Virus record (IMG/VR): IMGVR_UViG_3300044464_000110
Span: 1-51,148 of that record
Length of the DNA: 51,148 bases
Strand: one strand, 5' to 3'
Origin: a virus
Part shown: in pieces, positions 40,505 to 48,324 of the stretch
How the letters are laid out: each line of letters begins with the position of its first letter
Position numbering within the stretch: the stretch's first letter is position 1
Made by a program: the position numbers and the translations under genes
The notes under the pieces: generated by a model
What the model was told of the DNA's origin: nothing
Databases searched by the model: none
The model's input: the letters and a program-made list of their open reading frames with translations, nothing else

Positions 40505-40836
40505 CCGCGGTCGAGCAGCTCGTCGAGCGCCTGCACCGCGGCGACCGTGTGCGGCTATTCCTCAGCGGTCCGATGACATCGGTCCCGGGCTGGAACTACT
40601 TCGCCTTCCAGCACGCAGCCGGCATCTGGCGCGCGCGGGGCTTCGACGTCTTCAACCCGGCAGATCTGTTCGGTGGCCGGACCGACCTCCCGCGGCGCGA
40701 GTACATCCGGGCGGGCGTCCTCGAGCTGGTCGAGTGCGACGTGCTGCTCCAGCTCCCGGGCTGGGAGGCTTCGCCCGGCGCGCGGCTGGAGTACGACTTC
40801 GCCTGCGAGCTGGACCTCGAGATCACCGACGCGTGA
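40501..40836 (+). CDS. DUF4406, nucleoside 2-deoxyribosyltransferase-like protein (111 aa)
   Basis: FLSGPMTSVPGWNYFAFQHA, GFDVFNPADLFG and LELVECDVLLQLPGW with a following SPGARLEYDFA helix (invariant E in ARLE) are the DUF4406 signature. It has a Rossmann-like nucleoside deoxyribosyltransferase fold, so it may act on nucleotides or modified nucleosides. Its exact substrate is unknown. Confidence 0.85.
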   Translation: MTAVEQLVERLHRGDRVRLFLSGPMTSVPGWNYFAFQHAAGIWRARGFDVFNPADLFGGRTDLPRREYIRAGVLELVECDVLLQLPGWEASPGARLEYDFACELDLEITDA

Positions 40837-41132
40837 CACCCCTCGAGCAGCTCGCCCGCACGCGCGTCGAAGTCCTCGGCGTGCGGCAGTACGGCCCGTA
40901 CCAGCCGGGCCGCTACGACACCGCGGCGCGGCTGCGCAACGCGCGGGAAGAGCTGGCCGACCTCTTCGCGTACGCCGTGCTGTTCGACCGCGTGGAGCGG
41001 CCGGCGAACGAGGCCGAGCGGTACGCGGTGCGCCTTCTCTGTGAGCGGCTGTGGGCCGCCCTGGACGCGCAGGCGGGGGCCCCGCGGATCGAGTCGCCCG
41101 GGGAGCCGGAGTGCGGGGCGCCGACGGCGTAG
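40833..41132 (+). CDS. Hypothetical protein (99 aa)
   Basis: GTGA-coupled to DUF4406. Helical and charged (YDTAARLRNAREELADLFAY; AVRLLCERLWAALDAQAG). It is the last plus-strand gene before the convergent minus-strand block; a short 7-bp inverted repeat follows at 41153-41175. No family was recognised. Confidence 0.6.
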   Translation: MTPLEQLARTRVEVLGVRQYGPYQPGRYDTAARLRNAREELADLFAYAVLFDRVERPANEAERYAVRLLCERLWAALDAQAGAPRIESPGEPECGAPTA

Positions 41133-41141
41133 GGCGCCGGG

Positions 41142-41585
41142 CTAAACTCCCAAACCTCCAAATAACTCGGAGGTTCGTGCGGGCCGAGCCCGGGGCCCCG
41201 CCTGCGGTGGGCCCGGCAGCTCCCTGCGCGGCGCATCCTTCGCGGCGTCGGCGTCGGCGTCGCGGGCCGCGCGCTGCGCCTCGCTGATGACCAGCGCCCG
41301 GGCGTGCACCGCCGGGATGCGCTTCAGGCGGCAGTTGAGGTCGAGTGGCCCTGGCTGCCACGGGTCGTGCCGGTAGGCGATGGCGCCTGCCTGCGGCATC
41401 GGCTGCTCGCGGACGTAGATCGCGCAGCGGGCCTGACCGGCGCGCCCGATGATCTCGCGGGTGGCGGCGTCGGCCGGCTCGCGGTTCGTGTGGGGCCCGC
41501 ACAGCGCGGCCGGCGGGGTCTCCTCGAGGAAGGTCGCGCCGTCGAAGGGCCCGGCGACCAGGCGCAGCGGGCGCGGCCCGGTCAC
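41142..41585 (-). CDS. Hypothetical protein (147 aa)
   Basis: Minus-strand gene ending close to the convergent plus-strand stop. LRLVAGPFDGATFLEE at the N-terminus and CAIYVREQPMPQAGAIAYRH in the middle are strand-rich; the C-terminal third is Arg/Ala/Pro-rich and probably disordered. Its start overlaps the stop of the membrane-protein gene by 4 nt, so it is coupled to it. No family was recognised. Confidence 0.6.
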   Translation of the reverse strand: MTGPRPLRLVAGPFDGATFLEETPPAALCGPHTNREPADAATREIIGRAGQARCAIYVREQPMPQAGAIAYRHDPWQPGPLDLNCRLKRIPAVHARALVISEAQRAARDADADAAKDAPRRELPGPPQAGPRARPARTSELFGGLGV

Positions 41586-41833
41586 AGGCGCCGCATGTCA
41601 CGCTGCTCTCGCGCGATCTGCTCAAGCGACTTGGCACCTGGCGGGAAGGACGGATCGGCGGGCGGAGGTCCGCGCGCCTCGTCGAGCTTGGCGTTGTCGC
41701 GCATGACCCAGCAGATCACGAGCCCGATGGGCCCGAGCAGCGCGCCCAGCAGCGCGCCGGCGAGGCCCTTGCCGAACCGCTCCAGCGTCATGTAGCCGAT
41801 CGCGCCGCAGGCGATCCAGAAGACGATCAGCAT
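41582..41833 (-). CDS. Two-helix small membrane protein (83 aa)
   Basis: Two hydrophobic helices (MLIVFWIACGAIGYM and GLAGALLGALLGPIGLVICW) with a Gly-rich second helix, then a charged cytoplasmic tail (RDNAKLDEARG) and a basic end. It is in a minus-strand operon with a secreted protein. Compatible with superinfection exclusion or a holin-like role, but no family match was seen. Confidence 0.65.
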   Translation of the reverse strand: MLIVFWIACGAIGYMTLERFGKGLAGALLGALLGPIGLVICWVMRDNAKLDEARGPPPADPSFPPGAKSLEQIAREQRDMRRL

Positions 41834-41843
41834 CGGTTGGCGC

Positions 41844-42455
41844 TCACGGCGTGACCGCCGAGAGTGGCAGCGCCAAGCTCAGTCCGTGCAGCTTGTACTT
41901 CACCTTGCATGGCGCTTCGTGGTCGCCGGCATCCGACGTGCCAGTCAGCGTGAACGAGGCCTTACCGAACAGGCGCACGACGCCGTTCTTCTTGTCGACC
42001 TTCAGCTTCGCCGAGACCTTGTGCTTCACGACGGTGTCGAACGTGGCGTCGATCACGATGGTGGCATACTGGCTGGTGAGGTCGTAGACCAGCTCGTGCA
42101 GCCAGCCCTCGAGCTGCTGCGCGCCGGCGGCGTCAAGGACCATGGTGGCGACCTTGCCAGACTTCGTCAGGGCGCCCCACGGGCCGCTCATGATCGGCGG
42201 CGGGCCAGGCGGCTTCACGAAGTCCCAGTGTCCGTCGTCCCCCAGCGCCAGGTGCCCGCTGCCGGGGACCTTGATCTTCATGTGCAGGGTCTTGTTGAAC
42301 CAGTGGGCCGTGCCACCGACGGAGACCACCGCGTCGGAGAAGGTCCACTCGGTGCCAAACAGGTCGTAGGCCGGCGGCTGCGGCGGCGTGGCGGCCAGCA
42401 GGAGCGCCGCGACGCACGCGGCCGCGAGGCGCCAGCGGACGAGTAATCGAGCCAT
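41844..42455 (-). CDS. Secreted protein of unknown function (203 aa)
   Basis: The start at 42455 has a GGAGAAGG site just upstream on the minus strand. The signal peptide (LAAACVAALLLAATPPQPPA) is clear. The mature protein is beta-rich (AHWFNKTLHMKIKVPGSGHL; SQYATIVIDATFDTVVKHKV; SAKLKVDKKNGVVRLFGKAS). The exported beta sandwich plus the two genes behind it form a three-gene leftward operon, which is a typical layout for lysogenic conversion or exclusion genes. Confidence 0.7.
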   Translation of the reverse strand: MARLLVRWRLAAACVAALLLAATPPQPPAYDLFGTEWTFSDAVVSVGGTAHWFNKTLHMKIKVPGSGHLALGDDGHWDFVKPPGPPPIMSGPWGALTKSGKVATMVLDAAGAQQLEGWLHELVYDLTSQYATIVIDATFDTVVKHKVSAKLKVDKKNGVVRLFGKASFTLTGTSDAGDHEAPCKVKYKLHGLSLALPLSAVTP

Positions 42456-42475
42456 AGCCTTCTCCGGCCCCAACT

Positions 42476-42493
42476 GCGGGAGCCTACTCCCGC
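42476..42493 (-). promoter_or_regulatory. Leader hairpin of the minus-strand operon
   Basis: GCGGGAG CCTA CTCCCGC forms a perfect 7-bp stem with a 4-nt loop between the predicted leftward promoter and the ribosome site of the 203-aa gene. It may modulate translation or stabilise the mRNA. Confidence 0.5.
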
Positions 42494-42516
42494 TGCAACT
42501 ACCTGTCCACACGCTG

Positions 42517-42546
42517 GTTATGCGCATGCCGTAACAGCATGCGAAA
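42517..42546 (-). promoter_or_regulatory. Predicted leftward promoter
   Basis: On the minus strand, TTTCGC and CATAAC are separated by 18 bp, matching a weak sigma70 -35/-10 pair. The spacer contains the first arm and loop of the GCATGC dyad. Transcription would start near 42509 and serve the three minus-strand genes. Confidence 0.4.
42523..42543. promoter_or_regulatory. Putative operator dyad CGCATGC-N7-GCATGCG
   Basis: A perfect 7-bp inverted repeat with a 7-nt spacer sits between the divergent promoters; a third GCATGC core lies in the palindrome TGCATGCA at 42561-42568. These are plausible binding sites for the HTH protein encoded next to it (42589). Confidence 0.6.
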
Positions 42547-42550
42547 ATGC

Positions 42551-42581
42551 TTGCGTAGTCTGCATGCATTAGTGCTATAGT
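42551..42581 (+). promoter_or_regulatory. Predicted rightward promoter of the HTH gene
   Basis: TTGCGT (42551-42556) and TATAGT (42576-42581) are 19 bp apart. The start would be close to 42588, next to ATG 42589, so the message may be leaderless. TGCATGCA lies in the spacer. Confidence 0.5.
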
Positions 42582-42588
42582 TGCCGCC

Positions 42589-42882
42589 ATGAGCAGGCCG
42601 AAAAGGCCACCACCGGAGGCAACGCAATGCGAGATTCCAAGAGGGCATGCGCCGATGTACGATCCTGCGACCATGGTCACCCCGAAGCCCTTCTCCGAGA
42701 CCTTCAAGGTGCTCCGCGAGCAACTGGGCCTGACGCAGATGGAAGCGGCCGTGCTGCTCGACTCGACGCCGTCGCAGGTGTCGCGGTGGGAGGGCGGCAC
42801 CAGCGTGCCACACACGCTGACGCAGGAGGGCATCCTCGCGCGGCTGCGGAAGGCCGGCCGCAAAGGCAAGCCCGCCGGCTGA
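42589..42882 (+). CDS. XRE-family HTH regulator (97 aa)
   Basis: Residues of about 34-75 (FSETFKVLREQLGLTQMEAA, then TPSQVSRWEGGTSVP) are a classical XRE helix-turn-helix. ATG 42589 matches a leaderless start after TATAGT; ATG 42655 with a GAGGG site is an alternative giving a shorter protein. It faces the three minus-strand genes across the GCATGC sites, so it probably represses that promoter and its own. At 97 residues it lacks a large C-terminal domain, so it is Cro- or antirepressor-sized rather than CI-sized. Confidence 0.8.
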   Translation: MSRPKRPPPEATQCEIPRGHAPMYDPATMVTPKPFSETFKVLREQLGLTQMEAAVLLDSTPSQVSRWEGGTSVPHTLTQEGILARLRKAGRKGKPAG

Positions 42883-42950
42883 CCCCGCCGTCCGGCCGGG
42901 GCGCGCCGCGCGCCCTGCTGCCCGAGTCCTGCCCGCGCGACCCGCGGCCG

Positions 42951-43190
42951 GTGTACCTGCTGCCGTGGCGCGGCTTCCCCGCGCCCATCGCGTGGCACGT
43001 CGGGGAGTGCCTGTGCGGCGCCACGGCGCGCGTGGTGCTGGGCCAGTCGCTGGAGTGCCCCCGCTGCGCTGAGCGCGGCTGGCGGGCCTACCACTCGGCC
43101 AACAGGCTCTTCGCGGCCATGGGGCGCAAGGACGGCGTGGCCTTCGCCGCGGCGGCCTTCGACCTGCTGGCGCCGCGGGTGGGGGCCTGA
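42951..43190 (+). CDS. Zinc-ribbon-like protein (about 79 aa, start uncertain)
   Basis: The frame is open back to 42627, but the upstream part mirrors the HTH gene; GTG 42951 is the first ordinary start after it (CTG 42879, overlapping the HTH stop, would be the coupled alternative). CLCG and CPRC with spacing of 15 residues form a zinc ribbon, and VYLLPWRGFPAPIAWHVGEC precedes it. Basic and helical C-terminus. Function unknown. Confidence 0.55.
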   Translation: MYLLPWRGFPAPIAWHVGECLCGATARVVLGQSLECPRCAERGWRAYHSANRLFAAMGRKDGVAFAAAAFDLLAPRVGA

Positions 43191-43192
43191 CG

Positions 43193-43603
43193 ATGGGGAC
43201 GCTTGACTCCACCGGCGGCGTGCGGCACCCTGCCGCGGTCGAAGCAGCCGCTTCCCGGGCAGGGGTGCCCGGGATGCCGAAACAGGAACCGTCGCAGACG
43301 CAGCAGGCGCCCGCCTCCAAGGCGGCGCCGCGCGCAGTCCTTCGTGCCGCCAGCGACTTGCGGGCCGGCGATGAGGTCTACTGCACCATCGGCTCGGCCG
43401 GCGCTGAGCCGACGCGCGAATCCGCCCAGCGGCTGATTGCCGGCGGCGCCGCCGGCGACGTCGTGGAGTCCGTCGAGTCCTTCCGCCGCTCGGTGGACGT
43501 GACGTTCGCCGGGCGCGCGGGCGCCATGATGATGGGGCCAGGCGAGCTCGTGGTGGTCGTCGAGCGCGAGGCGGTGCATGGCGGCGCGGGTGGTGCACCG
43601 TGA
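43193..43603 (+). CDS. Hypothetical protein (136 aa)
   Basis: ATG 43193 directly follows the previous stop. The N-terminal 60 residues are disordered (QEPSQTQQAPASKAAPRA). The second half is a compact beta/alpha domain (DLRAGDEVYCTIGSAGAEPT; SVDVTFAGRAGAMMMGPGEL). Coupled to the nuclease gene by GTGA. No family was recognised. Confidence 0.6.
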   Translation: MGTLDSTGGVRHPAAVEAAASRAGVPGMPKQEPSQTQQAPASKAAPRAVLRAASDLRAGDEVYCTIGSAGAEPTRESAQRLIAGGAAGDVVESVESFRRSVDVTFAGRAGAMMMGPGELVVVVEREAVHGGAGGAP

Positions 43604-44685
43604 CGGCCACCGAGGCTCCGACTCTCCCGCTGCTCACGGTATCAAGCGCGCGCACGTTCAAGCGTTGCGCACGCGAGTACCAGCTCCGCAATGAACTACT
43701 CTTGGAGCCCGCTGGCGAGAAGGCCGCGGCGCTTCGGTTTGGCGCGCTCATCCATGCGGGCCTCGAGGCGTGGTGGCTGGTGCCGTCCGGGCCAGGCCCT
43801 CGGCTGGAATCCGCTCTGCTCGCCATCCAGCCGCCACCCGGTGAAGAGCGCGACCCCTTCGACCAGGTGCGAGCCGAGGAGATGCTCAGGGGCTACGACG
43901 CACGCTGGGCCGCCGCCGGCATCGAGGCGCTGTCCGTCGAGGCGCAGTTCCTGACCGAGCTGCGTAACCCGGAGACAGGCGCGCCTTCCAGGACGTGGAG
44001 CCTCGCCGGAAAGATCGACGCCGTCGCGCGGCTGCCCGACGGTCGCGTCGTGCTGGTTGAGCACAAGACCAGCTCGGACGACATCATGCCCGGCTCGGAC
44101 TACTGGAAGCGGCTCGTGATCGACGCACAGGTGTCCACGTACTTCGTGGCGGCCCGCGCGCTCGGCTTCGACGTGTCAGCCTGCCTGTACGACGTGCTCG
44201 GCAAGCCGACGATCAAGCCGCGCGCCATCCCGCTCACCGACGCCGACGGAGTCAAGATCGTCCTGGACGCGGCCGCCGCGCGCGTGCGCACGAAGGACGG
44301 CAAGAAGTACCGCGAGACGGCCGATGCCGAGCAGGGCTTTGTTCTGCAGACGCGCCCAGAGACGCCCGAGGAGTATCGCGCGCGGCTGCGCGCCGACATC
44401 GCCAGTGCGCCCGAGGCGTACTACCAGCGTGGCGAGGTCGTGCGTCTCGAGGAGGAGGAGCGCGACGCGGCCTTCGATGTCTGGCAGATCGGCCGCGAGA
44501 TCCGCGACGCGCAGCTCGCCGGCCGCTGGCCGCGGAACCCGGATGCGTGCATCCGGTACGGCAGGCAGTGCGACTACTGGCCGGCCTGTTCCCGCACGGC
44601 CTCGCTCGACGACCCCGCCGCCTTCCGCAGGCGTGAGCGCGCGCACAGCGAGCTGACGATGGGGGCCGCCGATGCGAAGGCTTGA
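43600..44685 (+). CDS. PD-(D/E)XK exonuclease with Fe-S cysteines (Cas4/RecB-like, 361 aa)
   Basis: AGKIDAV (D140) and VLVEHKTSS (E154, K156) give the D-x13-E-x-K nuclease core of the PD-(D/E)XK superfamily. Four cysteines, C23 near the N-terminus and C317, C324, C330 ([14 protein letters not shown]), match the iron-sulfur cluster arrangement of Cas4 and AddB-type nucleases. It is likely the 5'-3' exonuclease of the recombination system that includes the Sak4-like ATPase downstream. The 44672 HNH gene overlaps its last codons. Confidence 0.85.
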   Translation: MTATEAPTLPLLTVSSARTFKRCAREYQLRNELLLEPAGEKAAALRFGALIHAGLEAWWLVPSGPGPRLESALLAIQPPPGEERDPFDQVRAEEMLRGYDARWAAAGIEALSVEAQFLTELRNPETGAPSRTWSLAGKIDAVARLPDGRVVLVEHKTSSDDIMPGSDYWKRLVIDAQVSTYFVAARALGFDVSACLYDVLGKPTIKPRAIPLTDADGVKIVLDAAAARVRTKDGKKYRETADAEQGFVLQTRPETPEEYRARLRADIASAPEAYYQRGEVVRLEEEERDAAFDVWQIGREIRDAQLAGRWPRNPDACIRYGRQCDYWPACSRTASLDDPAAFRRRERAHSELTMGAADAKA

Positions 44686-45241
44686 TCTGGCTGGCCAGCG
44701 ATTCGGGCGACTCGCTGTCGTGGCTTTCTCATGCGCGACCCACGGTAGGACGTGGTGGGCGTGCCTTTGCGATTGCGGGCAGAGCGTCGTCCGCAACTCA
44801 AATGTCCTGAAGTATGGAAAGACGCGCTCCTGCGGTTGCTTGGTGCGGGACACGGCCAGGGCGAACGGCGCTAAGAGCCGCGGCCCCGCGCCCAAGCATG
44901 GGCACACAGTCGGTGGTCGCAAGTCTCCCGAGTACGCCATCTGGTCGGCCATGAAGCGCCGCTGCAGTCCGAAGGCCGGCGCGGAAGCCCGGCCTAAGTA
45001 CTTCGCTCGCGGCATCCGGGTCTGCGCGCGCTGGGCGGACTTCGAGGCGTTCTTCGCCGACATGGGCCCGCGTCCCGGCGAGCGGCACTCCATCGACCGC
45101 ATCGACAACGACGGCGATTACCAGCCGGGCAACTGCCGCTGGGCCACGGCCCGCGAGCAGGCCAACAACCGCCGCGCGCGCCGCACGCGCGCACAAATCA
45201 ACGCCTCACTGTCAACCAGTCGTTCCCCTATTGGAGCCTGA
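44672..45241 (+). CDS. HNH homing endonuclease (189 aa)
   Basis: The N-terminal zinc-binding part ([13 protein letters not shown], then RSCGCL) and the core [20 protein letters not shown], followed by AREQANNRR, are typical of free-standing phage HNH endonucleases of the NUMOD/AP2 type. It overlaps the 3' end of the nuclease gene by 14 nt and lies 2 nt before the Sak4-like gene, so it is an insertion within a recombination operon. Its mobility is inferred from its family. Confidence 0.9.
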   Translation: MRRLDLAGQRFGRLAVVAFSCATHGRTWWACLCDCGQSVVRNSNVLKYGKTRSCGCLVRDTARANGAKSRGPAPKHGHTVGGRKSPEYAIWSAMKRRCSPKAGAEARPKYFARGIRVCARWADFEAFFADMGPRPGERHSIDRIDNDGDYQPGNCRWATAREQANNRRARRTRAQINASLSTSRSPIGA

Positions 45242-45243
45242 CC

Positions 45244-46218
45244 GTGTCCACCGCACCCGCAGCCCCCGCCGTCCAGTCACCTAAGGTGACACTGTCCGCC
45301 ATCACGCGCGGCAAGATCCGGCGCCCGCGCCGCATCCTCGCCTATGGCCCCGAGGGCGTCGGCAAGTCGACGTTCGGCTCAGACGCGCCCGGCGCCGTGT
45401 TCCTCGCGCCCGAGGATGGCACAGCGCAGCTAGATGCCGCGCGCCTTCCGGAGCCCGCGACGTGGGCCGACGCGATGGCCGGGCTTGACGCGCTCGGCAG
45501 TCAACCGCATGAGTTCAAGACGCTGGTCATCGACACGCTGGATTGGCTTGAGCCGCTGATCAGCGCGCACGTCTGCTCGCTCAACGGCTGGAAGTCTCTC
45601 GAGGACCCAGGCTACGGCCGCGGCGCGGCGGCTGCGCTCGACGTCTGGCGCGCGCTGCTCGCCCGCCTCGACGGCCTGCGCAACAGGTGCGGCATGGACA
45701 TCATCCTGCTCGCGCACTCGCAGATGCGCACCTTCCGCAACCCCGAAGGCGAGGACTTCGACCGCTACGAGCTGAAGCTGCAGCCGAAGGCGAGCGGGCT
45801 GTGCAAGGAGTGGTGCGACGCCGTGCTGTTCGTCAACTACGAGACGCTGACCCACAAGAAGGACGGCAGGACGCGCGGCCTCTCCACCGGCGCGCGCTTC
45901 ATCCACACTGAGCGGCGCGCGGCCTTCGACGCGAAGAACCGCTACAGCTTGCCTGAGCAGCTCCCGCTGTCCTGGCCCGACTTCGACGCGGCGGCGAAGG
46001 CCGGGCAGGTTGACACGACGGAGAACCTGCGCGCCCAGGTCGACGCGCTGCTGCCGCGCGTCGACGCGGACACGCGCGGCAAGGCCGAGGCGTGGCTGTC
46101 CAACGCGGCCAACAGCAACCCGCGGTCGCTCGCGCAGATGGCCGACCGGCTGCGCGCGCGCGCCGAGATCCTGAATCCCAACAACAGCGCCGAGCAGGCG
46201 CAGGAGACCGTCAAGTGA
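45244..46218 (+). CDS. Sak4-like single-strand annealing ATPase (AAA_24, 324 aa)
   Basis: RecA-like fold. Walker A is YGPEGVGKSTF (residues 34-44) and Walker B is KTLVIDTLDW (D97). A conserved LLAHSQMRTFRNPEGEDFDR region and CDAVLFVNYETLTHKKDGR follow, as in Sak4/UvsX-like phage recombinases. It anneals or pairs single strands together with the SSB-like protein and exonuclease. GTG 45244. The stop overlaps the next GTG. Confidence 0.85.
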   Translation: MSTAPAAPAVQSPKVTLSAITRGKIRRPRRILAYGPEGVGKSTFGSDAPGAVFLAPEDGTAQLDAARLPEPATWADAMAGLDALGSQPHEFKTLVIDTLDWLEPLISAHVCSLNGWKSLEDPGYGRGAAAALDVWRALLARLDGLRNRCGMDIILLAHSQMRTFRNPEGEDFDRYELKLQPKASGLCKEWCDAVLFVNYETLTHKKDGRTRGLSTGARFIHTERRAAFDAKNRYSLPEQLPLSWPDFDAAAKAGQVDTTENLRAQVDALLPRVDADTRGKAEAWLSNAANSNPRSLAQMADRLRARAEILNPNNSAEQAQETVK

Positions 46219-46772
46219 GCATCATCGCCGGCAAGTACCGGGCCCGCGCCATCGCGTCGAGCGTCCAGTGGGGCGTCTCGAGCAACAACAACGAGCAGGT
46301 GGCCGTGACCTTCGAAATCGTGGGGGGCGAGTTCAACGGGTTCCACACGACGTGGGTCGGCAACTTCAGCGAGCGCGGCCAGGAGATCGCGCTTAAGGCG
46401 CTGCGCGCGTGCGGCTGGAATGGTGACGACCTGACGGATCTGTCGGGCATCGAAGCCAACGAGGTCGAGCTGGTGCTGAAGGAGGAAACCTACACCGGAT
46501 CGGACGGCGTGGAGCGCACGACGGTGAAGGTCCAGTGGGTCAACGGCGGCGGGAAGTTCGAGTTCCGCAAGCCGCTGGACCGCGGTGGCCTCGCGGCCTT
46601 CGCCGCGAAGATGAAGGGCGCGGCCGTGGCCTCGCGCCAGCCGCAGGCGAGCGGCGACGGGAGCGGCCGGCCGCGCATCGCCAAGCCGGCCGAGGTCGGC
46701 AAGACGCCCGGCGGCAATCCGATGTCCGAGCAGATGGACAACGCGCAGGAAGCAACCGAACTCCCCTTCTAG
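46215..46772 (+). CDS. Single-stranded DNA-binding protein-like (185 aa)
   Basis: GTGA-coupled to the Sak4-like gene. Beta-barrel-like N-terminal half (VAVTFEIVGGEFNGFHTTWV; ELVLKEETYTGSDGVERTTV) and a disordered tail ending ATELPF. An acidic linker and a final (D/E)LPF resemble the C-terminal protein-interaction tip of SSB proteins. Phage Sak4 genes are often followed by such DUF669/SSB-type proteins. A 169-nt gap follows with no gene. Confidence 0.7.
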   Translation: MSIIAGKYRARAIASSVQWGVSSNNNEQVAVTFEIVGGEFNGFHTTWVGNFSERGQEIALKALRACGWNGDDLTDLSGIEANEVELVLKEETYTGSDGVERTTVKVQWVNGGGKFEFRKPLDRGGLAAFAAKMKGAAVASRQPQASGDGSGRPRIAKPAEVGKTPGGNPMSEQMDNAQEATELPF

Positions 46773-46941
46773 GGGGGCGGCGCGCGAAGCATTCATTGAG
46801 AGGAAGTCGCCCTGGGAGGGCTGGTCTGGTGGTTGGGTTCGACTGCAGGACGTGGACGCGGGTGCGAGTGAGCTGTTCCGTTGGCCGGGGCATCGGCGTG
46901 CGTGCCGGTGCTCCGGCCTCTTTGTTCGGCGTGGGCTGGCC

Positions 46942-47295
46942 ATGATCGCCCTCCCCGACGAGCCGCCGGAGCGTCAAGCCTCGCTCTTCTCCCGAGCGAC
47001 CGCGCGCGCGACCGACCCCGAGACGTCGCACCTGGCCGCGGCCTCCGTCGACGCCGACAAGCTGGAGGTGCAGGTGCTGGACTACCTGCGGTACTGCCGC
47101 CACCTCGGCGCTACGTCGCATGAGATCGCGGCGGGGCTTGGGCTGAGCCTCGTCACGGTCAGCCCGCGGCTCCGCCCCCTGCAGCGGCACGGGCTGGCGG
47201 CGTGGGCGCGTGACGCGGACGGGCATCCGATTCGGAGGAAGGGCGCGGGGCATCGGGTGGCGTCGCAGGTGTGGGTGGCAGGGGAGTTCGCATGA
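46942..47295 (+). CDS. Winged-helix protein (117 aa)
   Basis: It begins PDEPPERQASLFSRATARAT then DPETSHLAAASVDADK, and residues of about 50-95 (DYLRYCRHLGATSHEIAAGL, then LVTVSPRLRPLQRHGLAAWA) form a MarR-like winged helix. The TDPETSHLAA motif is common in phage DNA-handling proteins. ATGA-coupled to the resolvase gene, so it may act in replication or recombination. Confidence 0.7.
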   Translation: MIALPDEPPERQASLFSRATARATDPETSHLAAASVDADKLEVQVLDYLRYCRHLGATSHEIAAGLGLSLVTVSPRLRPLQRHGLAAWARDADGHPIRRKGAGHRVASQVWVAGEFA

Positions 47296-47762
47296 TGAGC
47301 AGCTTCATCGGCATCGACCCGGGCACCTCGTGCGGCTGGGCCGTGCTCTCCGCCGCCGGCGGACGCATCGGCTCCGGCACGTGGGACTGCAGCACGCGCC
47401 GCGGCGAGGGCGCCGGCTTCCGCTTCGTGCGATTCGAGCGGTGCCTGCGCGAGCTGCTGGGCGCGCATCCCGGCGCGCAGCTCGCCTACGAAGAAGTACG
47501 CCGGCACGCTGGCACCGACGCCGCGCACGTCTACGGCGGTCTTCGGTCCCACATCCTCCGCGTGTGCGAGGAGCTGGGCGTGCCCTACTGCCCCGTGCCC
47601 GTGGGCACGGTGAAGAAAGCCGCCACCGGCAAGGGCAACGCCGACAAGAACGCCATGGTCTCGGCGGCGCGCGCGCGGTGGGGCGCACCCGATCGAGCGA
47701 AGGACGACGACGAGGCCGACGCGCTGTTCATCGCCGAGTGCCTGCGCGGAGGGTTCGCATGA
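47292..47762 (+). CDS. RuvC-like Holliday junction resolvase (156 aa)
   Basis: RNase-H-fold nuclease that cuts four-way junctions. GIDPGTSCGW (D9), YEEV (E67/E68) and KDDDEADA (D139-D143) give the four acidic catalytic residues. Helical segments PVPVGTVKKAATGKGNADKN and AMVSAARARWG match phage RuvC proteins. It likely resolves recombination intermediates before packaging. ATGATG start, the first ATG used here. Confidence 0.9.
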   Translation: MMSSFIGIDPGTSCGWAVLSAAGGRIGSGTWDCSTRRGEGAGFRFVRFERCLRELLGAHPGAQLAYEEVRRHAGTDAAHVYGGLRSHILRVCEELGVPYCPVPVGTVKKAATGKGNADKNAMVSAARARWGAPDRAKDDDEADALFIAECLRGGFA

Positions 47763-47854
47763 AGACGCTGGCGGATCGCTTTGAGGCCCGCGTGGAGCGC
47801 GCGCGCGGCAAAACGTGGGCTCACGTCACCGAGCAGCAGCGGGGGGCGGCATGA
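47759..47854 (+). CDS. Tiny helical protein (31 aa)
   Basis: ATGA overlaps with both neighbours. Single amphipathic helix (TLADRFEARVERARGKTW). Position and coupling support translation; function unknown. Confidence 0.45.
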   Translation: MKTLADRFEARVERARGKTWAHVTEQQRGAA

Positions 47855-48324
47855 GCACGCGATTCGGCCTGCCACCGACCCGGGCGCGCCGGCACAACTT
47901 CAGCCCCGAGTACCTCGCCCAGCGCCTGGCCGCCGGCGCCATCGTGGCTGAGATCGCCGCTGACCACTGCTGCAGCGAGTGGACCGTCCGCTCCCGGTGC
48001 GTGGAATACGGCATCGAATGGCACGTCCGCTGGCATTCCAGCGAGAGCCTGCGCGCGCAGCTCACCGACTTCGCGGCGCAGGGGATGCCATGCGCTGGTC
48101 AAGCCAAACTTCTGGGAATGGACGTCGAGGCGGTGCGCTACCACGTCCGCCGGCTCGGCCTGCCTAGGCTGCAGTGGGGCGGCAAGCGGCGCGGCTTCGG
48201 CGTGCGGATGCGCGAGGTCGTCAAGGGCGTGGGCTGCTCGCCGGGCGTGGGCATCTTCGACTGGCCGGACGGCGTGCCGGCCGCGGCCGTGCTGCGCGAT
48301 GACGCGGCGCAGGAGGCGGCCTGA
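47851..48324 (+). CDS. HTH DNA-binding protein (157 aa)
   Basis: Two helix-turn-helix-like segments: LAAGAIVAEIAADHCCSEWT and FAAQGMPCAGQAKLLGMDVE with VRYHVRRLGLPR, which resemble tandem sigma70-like/HTH_23 units. The C-terminus is basic. It directly precedes the replication initiator, with a TGATG overlap, and may regulate or load it. Confidence 0.65.
   Translation: MSTRFGLPPTRARRHNFSPEYLAQRLAAGAIVAEIAADHCCSEWTVRSRCVEYGIEWHVRWHSSESLRAQLTDFAAQGMPCAGQAKLLGMDVEAVRYHVRRLGLPRLQWGGKRRGFGVRMREVVKGVGCSPGVGIFDWPDGVPAAAVLRDDAAQEAA

Noticed and set aside
41153-41175. AACCTCC / GGAGGTT inverted repeat as a terminator between convergent genes
   Set aside because: Only 7 bp, overlaps the coding end of the leftward gene and lacks a T-run; it may be chance, so it is not listed as a feature.
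41304-41795. Plus-strand open frame opposite the two leftward genes
   Set aside because: The minus-strand frames are coupled by a 4-nt overlap and encode a clear two-helix membrane protein; the plus frame looks like a shadow.
46800-46860. GGTTCGA-like segment as tRNA T-arm
   Set aside because: No matching acceptor, D or anticodon stems around it. No tRNA gene was recognised anywhere in the window.
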